A DNA stretch of 64,000 nucleotides. Source: Pinus tabuliformis (lineage: Eukaryota; Streptophyta; Pinopsida; Pinales; Pinaceae). Positions within the stretch are counted from its first letter, which is position 1. Every line of letters begins with the position of its first letter. Location of the stretch: the NCBI GenBank assembly GCA_031772625.1, contig CM062818.1:215691742-215755741 (forward strand), in the 5' to 3' direction. The translations under genes and the position numbers were made by a program. Of this stretch, positions 23,196-32,256 are shown piece by piece. The notes beneath the pieces were generated by a model that saw only the letters and a list, made by a program, of their open reading frames with translations, ran no database searches and had not been told where the DNA came from.

Positions 23196-25130
23196 TTGTT
23201 GATATCCCTTCACCTTTTCCATGTTCCGTGTGTCCTTCAAATCATTGCGCCACGAAGGCATCAGTCACAAACACTATTAGGCCTTCACCCCCAGTTTCTG
23301 CTTGGGCATTTTACTCATCCATGTCAAGTTCGATTTCATATCCCTTGGAGTCCCCATCCTGACTCTTCTCCTAGTCCTTATGATTTCTCATATGATTCCG
23401 AGCCTCCTTCACCACATATTGTCACCTTGTTTAGGCCCACATCTGGTGTAGGAACCCAATCTAGTGTTGGCTCTAGTGTTATACCAATGGTCACATCAGG
23501 TAGAACAGTCTCCGAAACCATTTCGGCAACCCCCGTGCTCCCCTTTATGGCTTGATTAAGTCTACCAAACCTTAACGAGTTGATAAATGACCCCATACAC
23601 CATGATGCTAGTTGGCCATCTATACCTACTAAGCTTCCCTTAGACATCCCAAAGTTTGAGGATATTGCTGGAGAGGATCCTACCAACCATGTCCAATCCT
23701 TCCACATGTGATGTTCATCCAACTCCATAACCGATGACTCCATTCATCTTCGGATCTTTCAACGCACGCTCACTAGGGATGCTGCAAAATGGTATGTAGA
23801 CTAGCCCTCTGCCTCTAATTCTATTTTCGCGACACTTGCTAAAGTGTTCTTATCATATTTCCAGTTACCTCTTCGGTATGACACTAGTACTAAGCTTTTG
23901 ATCACATTCTGTCAATCCTCCACTACTTTCTGACCATGTTCAAGAGTGCGTCGAAGGAGGAGCACATGTCATGCCCAGCCTTTCGAAGGCCTTGTTTATA
24001 TAGATTGGTTTCTCAAGAGCCTTTTATCCCCCATCGAGAAAGATGTTGCCTCTCATTTTCCTTTGACCGAGGAAGAATCTCTCGAGACCACTTTGAGATA
24101 TGATCTGATTTATGTCCAATCAGGTTATGTCTATACTGTCATTCCAAACCTCCCTCGTCTTGGAAGTGCCAATGCACCGGGGGCATCTCATGCCGTCAAC
24201 GATATCATTCGATCCCTTTCACACTCTTCGCCATCTTCTTAGTAGAGTTATGACTACCTGCAAGGGAGCACCAGTTCCTCCAATATTTATGCGCCTCCTG
24301 CTAGCAACATGTTTCCAAGGCCCCAAGCTATCTACCAAACTATTTCTCCTTCTTATGCATAGCTCGGTGCTCCAACCCCTCAAGCATTAACATTGCAGCA
24401 TGCCATGCATCCTCAGCCCCAGCAGCCACCGCCCCCTCATGGCCAGGTATTTGCATAGTAGAGTGATACCAATCCCCAAAATTTGAAGAAAAAGAATAAA
24501 GGGAAGGGTAACAAAGGTAACCAGGGTAACCAAGGTAACCAACCTAGTGAATCCCAAGGGAACTAACCTAACACCAACAACCAGCAACAGGGTGGCCAGC
24601 CCAAGAAAAAAAAGGTTATTCATACGAATAAGAATTGTGCATGTTGTGCTGTACATGGTCACTAGACACATGGGTGTCCCATTTTACCAAATATGTGCCA
24701 ACTATGGGAAGCTCAAGGAACTTCTCGAGGTCAACAATCACCTCATAATCCTATGCCATCTCAACCAACCATGCTCACAAATACTTTCCCTTTGCAAGGA
24801 TTTGTTGCTGCTTAACCCCAGACATGTCAAGCAACCTACCTCCCCCAAACTTCTGGTCCCGGTGACTACCCGATCTTGATGATGAACTCTGATGGGGTTA
24901 ACCCCTCCAATATCTAGCTACAAACTTGATCATGCCAATATGACAAGCCCTCCTCTTTGTCAGCTACCGAGCCTAAATCCAAAGTGTTTACTGAGCCTCT
25001 TACGACACCCAATGGCCCTTTACAGATCCCTCAACCTAAAGTTCAGGCCATTCCCAAGATACCAAAAGGACCATTACGTCGTAATGAGGCTTCTAACATA
25101 GCATCCCAGACATAGAGTATAGTAGACGAC
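23196..25130 (+). pseudogene. Gypsy B gag
   Basis: Frame 3 is continuous, with stops, from about 23196 into protease. The Gag core appears at about 23600-23880 (DIPKFEDIAGEDPTNHVQSF, LRIFQRTLTRDAAKWYVD, FLSYFQLPLRYDT). It is the counterpart of the gypsy A Gag core. A basic Asn/Gly/Gln-rich stretch follows (KKKNKGKGNKGNQ). Then a CCHC knuckle at about 24628-24672 reads CACCAVHGH-TH-GC with a TAG at a non-ligand position. Stops at 23710, 23803, 24240, 24361 and 24664 are mostly TAG/TGA. The start Met is uncertain. Confidence 0.75.
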
Positions 25131-26001
25131 TTGGTGCAATCACTTGTCGCCATGTCAACACTAGAAGTCCTCCAATTGTGCCCTTCTAAAAAGAAGGGTT
25201 TACTAACTTCTTTGGTTGTAGTGGAACCTTCCGACGATCACTTGATTGTCATTTTGGTTGATACATCAGAGCATCCCCCATTTCCTTCATCTCTTGCTTT
25301 CCAGATACTACATAGAGTCTGTAATGCCATCATCTCTAGATGCATTATTGACGAAGGCACGTCAACCTGTGTGATGCCCGCTTCTATTTGGAAACAACTC
25401 ATGTCACTTGAGTTGTCCCCCTCCAAAATCACCTTACATGCTTGGGATGGACACTCCTGCCAGCCCCTTGGAATGTACCACAACTGTCCAATGACCCTTG
25501 CGGGTTAGACTGCCCATATTGATATCGAAGTCATTGATGCCCCTTTGGATTACAATATTCACCTAGGTCGTAGTTACACATACGCCATGTCCGCTGTCGC
25601 GTCTGTGGTGTTCTGCAAGATGTGCTTCCCCCATGAAGGGAAGATTGTTACCATTGATCAGTTGAATTATTATGAGCCGACATCTGTGACCTCCCCCAAG
25701 TCCATCATCTTGTCAGTATTCGATAAATAGTCATCCACTCCTTGCACCAGTGTCTCACCTAGAGTCTATAAATATTCTTCATTGTTGGGTTCCTTCCCTC
25801 GTCCTCCCCCTACCATTTCTAAACCTACTTCCATGAGTGTTTGCATGTTACAAGTGTCACGAGCTTCCCTTAAGAAGTCTGATACACCCAATCAATAGCC
25901 AACTCCCCAGCATCCTACTATTGCTCTTCTAGTTGAACCCTTTGGACCCACTCCCTTGGGACCTCCTCCATTTGTGGGTGCCTCTCCTATGTTCCCTCCA
26001 G
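25131..26001 (+). pseudogene. Gypsy B protease and proline-rich linker (left part)
   Basis: The frame is that of gag. The retropepsin-like motif IIDEGTSTCVM is at about 25345-25377, and LDYNIHLGRSYTYAM at 25546-25590 follows the same layout as in gypsy A, including DEG in place of DSG/DTG. The downstream linker HEGKIVTIDQLNYYEP leads to a proline-rich stretch (PLGPPPFVGASPMFPP). It is cut at 26001 by the hAT-like insertion, and the frame resumes at 32146. One TAG is at 25507. Confidence 0.7.
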
Positions 26002-26143
26002 CAGGGAAAATTTTAAGAAACCCCCCTAAATTTACATGTATAATAAATGGGCGAATCTCCATGGAATATAGGAAAAATGGAAGGCGATTTTATCAATAAT
26101 ATGATATGTTGTTTAGATAATCTTGGGCAAAATCACATAACCA

Positions 26144-26198
26144 ATCTTTTGTCGACGCGTTTCGAACCAACCAGTGTGGTTGATCGTCAGGACAAGAT
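26144..26198 (-). ncRNA. Hammerhead-ribozyme-like motif
   Basis: Read 5' to 3' on the minus strand: helix I strand ATCTTGTC, core CTGACGA (26190-26184), a strong hairpin ATCAACCA/TGGTTGGT as helix II, core GAAAC, a minimal helix III in ACGCGT, and the cleavage-type triplet GTC. The second helix I strand GACAAAAGAT pairs with the first, leaving a two-base bulge. This is the order of a type I hammerhead. Helix II overlaps the A of the core and leaves two unpaired bases before GAAA, so the fold is imperfect. Hammerheads are an established feature of Penelope-like elements. This one is downstream of, and on the same strand as, the PLE frame. Confidence 0.6.
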
Positions 26199-27400
26199 GA
26201 AGAACAATCCGGCTTAGCTTGATTAAATAGAGTGTGCAGAGATTCCAACGGCTATAATGCCAACGGCTAATTTTGACCTAATGATCCTGGTCAAATCACT
26301 AAATTAGTTAATTAATATTCCTAGAAATAGCTAAAATAGGTAAAAAAGGAATTCATTTGTTAATTTAAAAATAAATAGATATATTATTATTATTATCTCA
26401 AATATTAAGAAAATTCATATCATATCTAATATTTTAATTATAATGGTCATTCATATTTATTAAAATAATCTATATCTATTATTCCAATATTGTTTAAATG
26501 GTAATAAATCTCTATTAGGTAATCTTGTAATAATTATTTAATGGTCCATTGGTAAGATAGATCATTTTTATTTATTATTTAAATATAATGGTCCATTCGA
26601 AATTAAAATAATAAGTTGTATAAAATAATATATGTTTATTAAATAATCTAAATCTACTAATAATTTATAATTCCACACAAATTGTTAAATCATTATTATT
26701 CCTAGAATTTAGTTACCTTAGGTAAATACCATAATTTAGGGTTGTTAAGGTCCATATTTATTAATAATAGTATAACTAATATTATTGGTATATCATAATT
26801 TATCCTTTAAACCTAATGGTCGAATAATCAATATTAATTCAATATTTATTTATTCCAATAAAAATATTAAAGTTAACTAAGTCATTAGGTAAATATATTA
26901 TTACTTATAAGGTAAATACCATAATTTAGGGTTGATATGTATATTAATAATAGTGTAACTAATATTATTGGTAAATCATAATTTTTCTTTAAACCTAATG
27001 GCCAAATAATTTATATTCATTAATAATCAATATTATTTCATATTTATTTATTCCAATAAAAATATTAAAGTTAACTATATCATTAGGAAATATAATATTA
27101 TTTATAAGGTTTAAAAAGGGGGTTTTTTAGAGAATAGTTAAAGGGAAACTCAAATCTAAGGTTATAATAGAAATAATTATAAATGTATAAATAATGAAAT
27201 ATGGAAAAAATCAAATCTAATTATAATATGCACAATAGTATCATAACAGGTTTAGGTTAATACAATAATTAGCCCAAATTTAATTCATAACTAACAAAGA
27301 CTCAGACACTCCAAAATAATAGGACAAACCTGCCAAAAGAAAAATAAAGGGAGGGGGAAGACAGAAACCCCAAGACCTAACAAAAAGGGGAATGAGGAGG
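26199..27400. other. A+T-rich non-coding tail downstream of the PLE frame
   Basis: No coding sequence is seen. Diverged internal duplication is visible: a GGTAAATACCATAATTTAGGG block occurs at about 26720 and 26920, and an ATTCCAATAAAAATATTAAAG block at about 26850 and 27050. Base composition is far lower in G+C than in the adjoining PLE reading frame. Confidence 0.5.
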
Positions 27401-29797
27401 CTAGGAAGACAAGGCTGGGACCCAGCAACTGCTAATCTTCCAGCCATCATCCCTATTTAGATTGTTCGGTCTTTTCTCAATCTCCAGGGCCTCTCTAAAT
27501 TTGCGATGGTGAAACTGCGCAATTTTGGCAATGACTTGAGCCTCCTCTATACATACATGATGCATAGTCTTCCCCGCATGCTCAGCTAGGGCCGAGGACT
27601 TGGTCATACCATGTCTTAAGTCAGCCGAATGCTCGCTAATCCGCTGATTGATAGAGCGACCCGTCTCACCAATATAAGGGGTCCCACAGGAACAGGGAAT
27701 GACATAGACGCCCTTCATGTCCTTAGGGTCAATCGGGTCTTTCACAGACCTGAGGGAGCCACGGATAGTATTGAGAGGTCTAAAAGTAGCGGGCACATCA
27801 TACTTCCTCAGAATCCTCGCAATCCTATCCGTGGTCCCTTGGATGTAAGGAAGGTTCACACCCAAGATATGATCTTTAGGAACCCTTCGGATTGAAGGTT
27901 CCTTCTTGGCCCTGAGGAAGGATTTTTGACCGAGGTGCCTACTGTAACCATTCTTCTCAAAGACTTCTAGGAGGTGAGCCTTCTCCGATTCCAGGCTCTC
28001 CTCATCTAAAATTCTAACAGCACGGGTGGCAAGTGTGCACAGAACCCCTAACTTCTGAGCGGGGAAATGATGCGAAGAAGCATGCAAGTATTGCTCAGTA
28101 TGCGTCTTCTTTCTAAACACCTGATGAGAAAAGGAACCATCCACCTTCTTAGAGATGAGAACATCCAAGAACGGAAGACAACCATTATCTTCTTTTTCCA
28201 TCGTGAATTTAATGGCGGTGGATTGGTTATTGAGGTGACTGAAGAAACGATCCAGCTCGTCAGGACCATGAGACCAGACAACACCAGTGTCATCAACGAA
28301 TCTTTTCCAAAGCTTTGGTAAGAGACGAGAGGAGGCCAAAGCCTTAGACTCAAACTCCTCCATGAAGAGATTAGCGACGACAGGGGACAAGGGGGAGCCC
28401 ATGGCAACTCCGCAAGTCTGCTCATAGAATTCTCCCTCGAAGCTGAAAAAGGTAGAGGTAAGGCAAAGCTCAACTAACTTAGCCGTATCAGGGTCAGTTA
28501 GCTTATTAATAACCTTCATGGCCTCATTGATAGGAATGCAAGTATAAAGAGAGACCACGTCGAAACTTACCAAAATGTCCTCGGGCTCAAGTTTAATTCT
28601 CTTAAGATCCTCAATAAACGAAGCTGATTCTTTGACAAATGACTCAGTCTGCCCAACCAAGGGTCTCAACTTTGCAGCAAGGAACTTGGCCAGGAGGTAA
28701 GCCGGACCACCGATGGTATTGACAATGGGTCTCAGGGGGACCCCATCCTTATGGATTTTAGGAAGACCATATATCCTAGGAGCGATGGGGTTACCCTCAA
28801 TCAGTTTCTGGGCTAGAGGAATCGTGGAATTGCACGACTTGATCGCAAGAGCGACCGCTCTGGAAACCTTTTTGAGGGGATTCTTCGAAAGCTTCTTATA
28901 ACTCCCACTATTACAAAGATGGTCAAGCATCTTATTTCTGTAATCCTTTCTATCCATGATAACGGCAGCCCCACCTTTATCAGCTTTTAAGACCACGACG
29001 TCACGATTACTGTTCAAGCTCTTCAGAGCCTCAAACTCAGCCTTGCTGATATTGCTACGGGGAGGCTTAGCCCTCCTCAGGGTAACGGCACAATCCTGCC
29101 TAATCGTGTCTTTAATCTTATCAGGAAGGTTCTTAATGCCATATTCTACATCGCAAATGATGTCTTCAATCGGGATTTTTCTGGGTGCTAAGGCAAAATT
29201 AAGACCTTTCCCTAAGAGATTAAAAACCGCAGGTGGAAAGGAAAAACTTGACAGATTCACCACCTTATTGTCCTGAGGGAGGGAACTCGAATTACCTACC
29301 GACATACCCTTAAAATCAGTCTTACCATTAAGGCTATCAATCCCAACTAAAACTTTATCACACAGACTACTATAATTATTATTTACCTTACTAAAATCAC
29401 ATTTAGGATTATCGACTTCATTACTATTATATATTACAGCTTTATTACTATAATCGCAATTGTTTATAATAATATTATGCCTATTCTTCTCTTTATCACA
29501 TCGACTACTATAATTATTATTTACCTTACTAAAATCACATTTAGGATCATCGACTTCATTACTATTATATATTACAGCTTTATTACTATAATCGCAATTG
29601 TTTATAATAATATTATGCCTATTCTTCTCGCTATTCAAATTAACCTTAACATCAATATTCTTGCCCGAAATTTGGTCTTCATTACTCAAAGAGCTACTCA
29701 CGGTCTCATTATCCACCGAAACGCTTTCCTGGAAAGACGCACCTTGAATCATCGACTTCAGCTCAGAGACTGCCGGATCATTCAGCGAGCAACGCAC
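27401..29797 (-). CDS. Penelope-like element protein: reverse transcriptase with GIY-YIG endonuclease
   Basis: This is the only long intact frame in the window (798 codons as numbered here). RT blocks, by residue: DKGGAAVIMDRKDY 273-286, GLPKIHKDGVPLRPIV 344-359, motif A FDVVSLYT 412-419, motif B GSPLSPVVANLF 467-478, catalytic RFVDDT 499-504 and FLDVLIS 543-549. A C-terminal GIY-YIG nuclease follows: GVYVIPC 696-702, YIGETGRS 708-715, Arg719 and a Glu in FREALEIEK (767-775). This order is that of canonical PLEs, which prime reverse transcription at a nicked target. The codon at 29797 is GTG. The first ATG is 15 codons inside, and the frame stays open upstream to a TAA near 29984, so the true start is unresolved and may need splicing or a frameshift. 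Confidence 0.93.
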   Translation of the reverse strand: MRCSLNDPAVSELKSMIQGASFQESVSVDNETVSSSLSNEDQISGKNIDVKVNLNSEKNRHNIIINNCDYSNKAVIYNSNEVDDPKCDFSKVNNNYSSRCDKEKNRHNIIINNCDYSNKAVIYNSNEVDNPKCDFSKVNNNYSSLCDKVLVGIDSLNGKTDFKGMSVGNSSSLPQDNKVVNLSSFSFPPAVFNLLGKGLNFALAPRKIPIEDIICDVEYGIKNLPDKIKDTIRQDCAVTLRRAKPPRSNISKAEFEALKSLNSNRDVVVLKADKGGAAVIMDRKDYRNKMLDHLCNSGSYKKLSKNPLKKVSRAVALAIKSCNSTIPLAQKLIEGNPIAPRIYGLPKIHKDGVPLRPIVNTIGGPAYLLAKFLAAKLRPLVGQTESFVKESASFIEDLKRIKLEPEDILVSFDVVSLYTCIPINEAMKVINKLTDPDTAKLVELCLTSTFFSFEGEFYEQTCGVAMGSPLSPVVANLFMEEFESKALASSRLLPKLWKRFVDDTGVVWSHGPDELDRFFSHLNNQSTAIKFTMEKEDNGCLPFLDVLISKKVDGSFSHQVFRKKTHTEQYLHASSHHFPAQKLGVLCTLATRAVRILDEESLESEKAHLLEVFEKNGYSRHLGQKSFLRAKKEPSIRRVPKDHILGVNLPYIQGTTDRIARILRKYDVPATFRPLNTIRGSLRSVKDPIDPKDMKGVYVIPCSCGTPYIGETGRSINQRISEHSADLRHGMTKSSALAEHAGKTMHHVCIEEAQVIAKIAQFHHRKFREALEIEKRPNNLNRDDGWKISSCWVPALSS
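29353..29628 (-). repeat. In-frame tandem duplication in the PLE N-terminus (2 x 138 bp)
   Basis: Copies 29353-29490 and 29491-29628 are nearly identical and encode two 46-residue units, each with NRHNIIINNCDYSNKAV and PKCDFSKVNNNYSS. The segment is much richer in A+T than the RT region and lies before the first RT block. Because 138 is a multiple of three, the frame is kept. Confidence 0.92.
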
Positions 29798-30180
29798 ATT
29801 CGAACTGTCTGATCTCTCCGCGTATATCGGCTCACCAGAGCCTCCACGCAGATCTAAAGTCGCAATTCCATCCGCAACAGAACCTCCACGTCGTTGTTCA
29901 ATTACTGCAACACCATCTGACTCCTGCGAACGAAATGGAGAGCGAACCCTCGAACCCGCTGCTTGGTTGCGGGCCCTCGGTTACCGCAGTCTTCTTCACT
30001 GATCGATATCTTGCCACTACTCACACCACCGCTTCCTCTCACCCAACTGGAGTCAGAGGGTGGCGGTTCAAGACCAACAGAAGAAGAGTCACCTAAAACC
30101 CAAGCCCTCAGGGAGGAGACCTGGTTAAAGGAGACCCGGCTGTCTGATATGTGTATATAAGTTTTTGGCGAATCTCTCAC
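29798..30180 (-). other. PLE 5' leader with overlapping upstream frame
   Basis: Upstream of the PLE frame a 92-codon frame starts at ATG 30180 and ends at 29902. It overlaps, in another phase, the open extension of the main frame, which runs back to about 29984. The region has high G+C like the PLE coding part. A frameshift or a small intron between the two could give an ATG-initiated PLE protein. I cannot decide between these. Confidence 0.4.
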
Positions 30181-30399
30181 CAGGCATGGCGAATATTTTA
30201 CTCAATTATAAAATCTTGTGTTTATTGAATACACAAATGAAATCATTGCATTTCTTTAAAATATCTTTTGAAATCAAAATTACCGAAATTACATATCGAT
30301 AACCTAGTGGGTGTAGGATAAATTTCACCCGTGCCATTCACAGAAATCATGAGAAAAAACCTAATACTATATATAAAACCAAGAAAAATGCAAATTCAT

Positions 30400-30583
30400 C
30401 ACTTCTAGGGACCTCGTAACCACCCTACCAATACACAAGTATCTTCCTGTTTGCAATTAGAAAAATTACCCAAATTGCAATCTGTTTACTCCACTTCTAG
30501 GGACCTCATAACCACCCTGCCAATACACAAGTATGTTCCCGTTTGCAATTAGAAAAATTACCCAAATTACAATCTGTTTACTC
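30400..30583. repeat. Tandem duplication, 2 x 92 bp
   Basis: Units begin CACTTCTAGGGACCTC at 30400 and 30492 and end CAATCTGTTTACTC. They differ at only a handful of positions. It lies in A+T-rich non-coding DNA between the PLE and the right end of the insertion. Confidence 0.92.
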
Positions 30584-30759
30584 CAGCATATGTTGGAAAG
30601 TTTTAGAAGGATGACTAGTGCAATCAATCCATTCCTTTTAGCCCTGGATTTGTTTCAGTTTAAAACAGAAGTATACAAATATACTTGTCCAATGTCTATG
30701 CTTTAACCATTCACCTTAAGATGTTTTTACAATATAATTTCCTAAGTCTATTTAATATC

Positions 30760-31240
30760 TTCATTATCATAAAAACCAACCTACATCCATCTTAACTCCA
30801 CATCTACCACTCTTAAGGGGATGAAATCTATTTATCCCTCTGAGCACTTGGTAGACCAAGAATTAAGATGGATCTAAGATAGAATTTCCCCTTTAAATAG
30901 TCTATGATCACATGAATACCATGGGTCAATACCATGGGTTATCATAAACCTGGAGCTTAAAAATTACTATTAGTAATTTATAAAAATTAATAAAATTAAT
31001 AGTTGATTTTTATTTTAACCAAGCTAAAATGTTTAACATAAATTAAATTACAACATCCATTTTTACTCTTAATCGGATCAAATATTTTTTCACTCTATTC
31101 TAGTTTGCATATCACGATACTTGATACCTCTCGGGGGTTAGTAGATCCAAAGTAAAGATGGATCTATGCTGGTTTAATTCCCCCATTTAAATAGGCTACA
31201 TTCCAAGTGAATACCATGGCTCAATACCATGTGCCATTTT
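30760..31240. repeat. Diverged direct duplication, about 300-350 bp apart
   Basis: The block 30781-30950 recurs, diverged, at 31045-31240. Shared pieces include CATCTTAACTC/CATTTTTACTC, AAGATGGATCTA, the CCCATTTAAATAG-like segment and GAATACCATGG.TCAATACCATG. No gene is seen. Confidence 0.6.
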
Positions 31241-31308
31241 GGTGAATAATACTAATATTAGGGTTAATAATTTTTTTTTGCATGGTATTTATCTCATAGT
31301 ATAAAAAT

Positions 31309-31965
31309 AAGGTGACTTATGGAGTAAATATAAAAAGATGTTTTATTTGTTTACCATACCTCTCGTTTATTTATATTTTTATTAATTTACCATACCATTC
31401 ATAAATACAAGGTGACTTATGGAGTAAATATAAAAAAATGTTTTATTTGTTTACCATACCTCTCGCTTATTTATATTTTTATTAATTTACCATACCTTTT
31501 TTTACAAATATGGTATTTGGCCCATAGGATTCACTTAAATAAAACCTCTTTCTTGAGCCTTCATAAATAGAATGAGGGTTATGGATTAAATATAAAAAGA
31601 GGTTTTATTTATTTACCATGCATCTAGTTTATTTATATTTTTATTTATTTACCATACCTTTTGAGTAAGTATAAAAAGATGTTTTATTTATTTACCATAC
31701 CTCCACTTTACTTATATTTTTATTTGTTTACACCCTTGCATGTATATAAGGTGACTTATGGAGTAAATATAAAAAATGCTTTATTTATTTACCATACCTC
31801 TCATTTATTTATATTTTTATTAATTTACCATACCTCTTTTTATAAATATGGTATTTGGGCCTTTGGCCCATAGGATTCACTTAAATAAAACCTATTCTTG
31901 AAAATGGGTGAATGGATTCACTTAAATAAAACCTATTCTTGAAAATGGGCGAATGGAAGGTTGTA
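31309..31965. repeat. Irregular tandem array, units of about 85-150 bp
   Basis: At least five units carry GTGACTTATGGAGTAAATAT, then TTTTATTTGTTTACCATACC and TTATATTTTTATTAATTTACC, starting near 31309, 31410, 31577, 31664 and 31750. A secondary repeat, GATTCACTTAAATAAAACCT, occurs at about 31528, 31872 and 31916. The array is directly inside the right end of the hAT-like insertion. Confidence 0.8.
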
Positions 31966-32137
31966 ACTCCTAATTTCAAGGGCTAAATTTACCTTTTTAA
32001 CCCTCTCCCTTAAAATAAGGTGGGTTATTTGAGGTGATTTGTAAAAATGTACTATGATACAAAATATTCGCCCACTAAAAATTTAAAAGCCCTTAATTTC
32101 GCCAAAGGGCGAACATTCGCCCCTAAAATCACCCCTA

Positions 32138-32256
32138 CCCTCCAGGAATTGTTCCTCCAGGTCTCAACCATCCAGGATCTATTCTGCTGGGGCATTATCC
32201 TGCTGGCCAAATACCTTTCTTATTCCCCCCTCTAGGAGTTTTTCTGTACCTGTCAT
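32138..32256 (+). pseudogene. Gypsy B coding remnant between two insertions
   Basis: These 119 bases continue the gypsy B frame (PPGIVPPGLNHPGSILLGHY, then PAGQIPFLFPPLG). They are bounded on the left by the 8-bp duplication of the hAT-like insertion and on the right by GTCAT, the target duplication of the LTR element that starts at 32257. Confidence 0.7.

Larger units (their letters stand above)
26002..32137. mobile_element. hAT-like insertion (6.1 kb) carrying a Penelope-like element
   Basis: CCCTCCAG occurs directly before (25994-26001) and after (32138-32145) this segment. Removing the segment with one copy of those 8 bases rejoins the gypsy B frame without a shift, giving a continuous Pro/Gly-rich protein. 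The ends are CAGGGAAAATTTTA and, inverted, TAGGGGTGATTTTA (10 of 14 match), like the C/T-mismatched ends of maize Ac. An 8-bp duplication is the hAT size. GGGCGAA motifs lie near both ends (26047, 31948, 32064, 32107 and 32114, some inverted), as subterminal transposase sites would. No transposase is visible, so it would be non-autonomous. The alternative is that the PLE itself made the insertion. Confidence 0.55.

Noticed and set aside
28048-28473. Alternative minus-strand frame of 141 codons, and plus-strand frames within the PLE
   Set aside because: They are shadows of the RT/endonuclease frame, which carries all recognised motifs.
29795-29797. GTG as a genuine start codon of the PLE protein
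   Set aside because: Nuclear plant or animal genes do not normally start at GTG. It is only where the frame was counted from.
29477-29812. Plus-strand frame of 111 codons rich in Ile/Thr
   Set aside because: It is the antisense of the PLE N-terminal tandem duplication, and A+T-rich repeats give it an open but meaningless frame.
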